Shown here piece by piece: positions 5,575 through 7,136 of a DNA stretch of 7,136 nucleotides. The first letter of the stretch is position 1. Each line of letters starts with the position of its first letter. The notes under the pieces were generated by a model that was given only the letters and a program-made list of their open reading frames with translations, did no database searches and was not told where the DNA came from. This stretch comes from an uncultured Bacilli bacterium (GTDB taxonomy: Bacteria; Bacillota_I; Bacilli_A; RF39; UBA660). The stretch covers positions 1 through 7,136 of the forward strand of contig CANQMF010000044.1 in the NCBI GenBank assembly GCA_947624915.1, given 5' to 3'. The translations under genes and the position numbers were made by a program.

Positions 5575-7017
5575 TTAAGCAAATGATGATGCAATAAACA
5601 AGATAATAAGTGATACTCCTAATATAATTAACAAAGTTTTCCAAATATATTTTAACCATTCAACATATGAAACTTTTAAATATGATAAACCAGCAATTAA
5701 AAAGACATTAAATGGGGTTACCAACGAAGCCAATCCATGACCTACTTGTGCTACCAACAAAGATAAATCAACGTTATCTGCTCCAAAAATATTAGTAATT
5801 GGTACTGAAAGTGAAGACAAGACAGCAAAATAATCATTGACTACAAAACTATGAATAAAAGTTGATGGTAAAAGCCCTAAAATTACGTTGCCTTTAAATG
5901 CAGTAATTACCCTATTAATAATGGAATAAATAAAACTACCATTATTTTTTAAAGAAACTACAATAATAACTAAAGACACAATACTTAAAGCTATAGTTGG
6001 AGCCATATCTTTTATACCTCTTTTAATACCATTTAACATTCTATCCATGTTAATATTATAAATAAACATTAACACTAATGACTCTAATAGTAGCAAAGCA
6101 CTCATTGTAAACCCTGACCAATATCCAAATGGTTCCATCATACCAAAAATATTCTTAGTAAAATTATAGCCCGCTATTTTAGTATTTATTACCGTATTAT
6201 AAGCTTCTGTGACATTAGTAACTTTGAACATATAATACCAATTATACATACAAACACCAATAATCAATGCTATCAATATTGTTGAAATAATAATGGGAAT
6301 GTAACTTTTTGTCCCCTTTCTTTCTTCAAATAAAAGTAATTCTTCTTTCTCATCAATATCTGTATTTTTAGATAAAATCAAAGTTGCCAATAAAATAATT
6401 AATAAAATCAAAAATAATACTATTCTCGTTAAAAGATTACTATCTAAATTAACACTAAATATGACACGATTTAAGCCATTTATTGTAGGATTAAATAATG
6501 AGCCTATTTGTCCCAATAACATAGCCCCAATTGTTGCAGTAAAAGCTGTAACTCTGCGATATTTTAACTTAATTAAAACGGTTACCAAAAAAGGTAAAAA
6601 CATAAACAGCAATAAATTAAGACCAGTAAACGATGATATTAAGAAGAAAATAGTAGCTACTAGCAATAAAAAGATCTGTCGATGTGAACTAAATTTATTT
6701 TTAGCATCATAAACCAATTTGGAATAAGCCTCAGTTTCATTCAAAACGCCATAAAAAATACCAATAGTTAAAAAGGCAATAATAATGTTTCCATAACCAA
6801 GTTGATTAACATATCCATTAATTCCTTGAGTCAGTGTGACCACAAAGTAGTTAAATAAGTTAATTGGCGCTAATAAAAAATCAAATAGACCAAATTGATT
6901 AAAGCCATCTAACACAAAACCAGAATCGCCATACGTGCCGGCAGCAATAAACCAACTTAATAACATATAAATTAATAAACTAAATAATAATATTTTAAAT
7001 GTTTTTTTATTTTGCAT
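5575..7017 (-). CDS. YfcC/DcuC-type ion-transporter superfamily permease
   Basis: This 480-residue polytopic inner-membrane protein has about a dozen hydrophobic segments (for example 9-28, 76-93, 113-150, 197-216, 239-258, 302-320, 339-356, 459-478), a charged cytosolic loop near 216-238 (KNTDIDEKEELLLFEERKG), and two matching half-repeats. The first ends in GQIGSLFNPTINGLNRVIF (169-187) and the second in QVGHGLASLVTPFNVFLIAG (424-443), followed by LSYLKVSYVEWLKYIWK; Pro/Asn/Ser-rich re-entrant loops of this kind, and the GLSYxxVxYxxWLK ending, are typical of YfcC/DcuC (PF03606) members. Those are secondary carriers for dicarboxylates, citrate-like acids or amino acids; the substrate here cannot be read from sequence. 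Start: ATG 7017 is preceded by GGGAGG 4 nt away, which overlaps the earlier ATG at 7029 that has no RBS, so 7017 is preferred. The next gene begins 54 nt after the stop with its own promoter. Confidence 0.78.
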   Translation of the reverse strand: MQNKKTFKILLFSLLIYMLLSWFIAAGTYGDSGFVLDGFNQFGLFDFLLAPINLFNYFVVTLTQGINGYVNQLGYGNIIIAFLTIGIFYGVLNETEAYSKLVYDAKNKFSSHRQIFLLLVATIFFLISSFTGLNLLLFMFLPFLVTVLIKLKYRRVTAFTATIGAMLLGQIGSLFNPTINGLNRVIFSVNLDSNLLTRIVLFLILLIILLATLILSKNTDIDEKEELLLFEERKGTKSYIPIIISTILIALIIGVCMYNWYYMFKVTNVTEAYNTVINTKIAGYNFTKNIFGMMEPFGYWSGFTMSALLLLESLVLMFIYNINMDRMLNGIKRGIKDMAPTIALSIVSLVIIVVSLKNNGSFIYSIINRVITAFKGNVILGLLPSTFIHSFVVNDYFAVLSSLSVPITNIFGADNVDLSLLVAQVGHGLASLVTPFNVFLIAGLSYLKVSYVEWLKYIWKTLLIILGVSLIILFIASSFA

Positions 7018-7033
7018 ACTACCTCCCATACTT

Positions 7034-7042
7034 ATTATAACA
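7034..7042 (-). promoter_or_regulatory. Extended -10 promoter of the permease gene
   Basis: Minus-strand TGTTATAAT (TGn plus perfect TATAAT) ends 16 nt before the ATG at 7017, the same spacing as in the metallopeptidase gene. Transcription would start near 7027, exactly at the GGGAGG RBS. The hexamer at the -35 position (GGTGAA) is weak. Confidence 0.55.
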
Positions 7043-7082
7043 TATATAATTAAATTTCACCCTAGTTTGACAGTTTTAACAT

Positions 7083-7120
7083 AAAAAACTCACATAGATA
7101 TTGAAAAATCTAGTTTTTTT
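7083..7120. terminator. Possible bidirectional terminator at the right edge
   Basis: AAAAAACT (7083-7090) pairs with AGTTTTTT (7112-7119), and AGAT (7096-7099) with ATCT (7108-7111), with an asymmetric 5-nt bulge and an 8-nt loop. T-runs flank both sides (T7 on plus, T6 on minus). It may end a gene beyond the right edge. The stem is AT-rich and interrupted, so this is tentative. The rest of 7043-7136 holds nothing I recognise. Confidence 0.3.
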
Positions 7121-7136
7121 ATCGTTTTACTCTTGC

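Noticed and set aside
5556..5580. Terminator after the permease gene (AAGTATACTT palindrome then T-run on the minus strand)
   Set aside because: The palindrome leaves no room for a loop beyond about 3 bp of stem; too weak to call.
6461..6712. 83-codon open frame on the plus strand
   Set aside because: Antisense to the permease gene; a shadow of hydrophobic codons, without initiation signals.
7067..7072. Perfect TTGACA on the plus strand near the right edge
   Set aside because: No acceptable -10 lies 16-18 nt downstream (TCACAT at 17 nt) and no plus-strand gene follows in the window.
1..7136. Mycoplasma-type genetic code (TGA as Trp)
   Set aside because: Although no gene here stops with TGA, the complete genes have no in-frame TGA and Trp codons examined are TGG, so the standard bacterial code is sufficient. 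The sample is small.
1..7136. CRISPR array, tRNA/rRNA genes, toxin-antitoxin or defence system
   Set aside because: No regularly spaced repeats, no cloverleaf or rRNA-like segments, and no paired small ORFs were seen on either strand.

Overview
The window is AT-rich (estimated by eye at about 30% GC) and reads as chromosome of a low-GC Gram-positive bacterium, in the Bacilli / Erysipelotrichia / RF39-Mollicutes-like range. This rests on the Shine-Dalgarno style (AGGAGG variants), TATAAT-type promoters, a Firmicutes-type ClpC and a peptidoglycan hydrolase. Trp codons are TGG, and the six complete genes stop with TAA or TAG, so the standard bacterial code fits. Every intact gene is on the minus strand; only a broken transposase tail is on the plus strand.

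In transcription order (right to left): (1) a polytopic YfcC/DcuC-type transporter (5575-7017); (2) a YgjP/DUF45 zinc metallopeptidase (4885-5520), translationally coupled to (3) a secreted coiled-coil plus M23 peptidoglycan hydrolase of the CwlO/PcsB/EnvC type with a TTG start (3635-4876); (4) a 57-residue Cse60-like protein (3412-3585) ending in an intrinsic terminator; (5) a stand-alone, shortened ClpC ATPase (1113-3335); (6) the frameshifted C-terminal remnant of an IS1634-like transposase (813-1012, plus) with a long hairpin at its end, converging on clpC; (7) an N-terminal zinc-ribbon protein with about four membrane segments (95-646) with its own extended -10 promoter and a strong terminator at the left edge.

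Two themes tie the window together. One is cell-envelope and protein quality control: an M23 hydrolase paired with a metallopeptidase, and a ClpC unfoldase that keeps the features needed for ClpP partnership. The other is regulatory style: several genes carry a TATAAT box only 15-22 nt before the start codon, and two promoters share the identical 14-mer ATTTGTGATATAAT, implying many short transcripts with very short leaders. I see no CRISPR array, tRNA, rRNA, toxin-antitoxin or defence module. The content is mostly ordinary chromosome. The points most worth checking are the overlooked small gene next to clpC, the FtsX-interaction-like motif in the hydrolase, the shared promoter box, and the decayed IS abutting the clpC 3' end.
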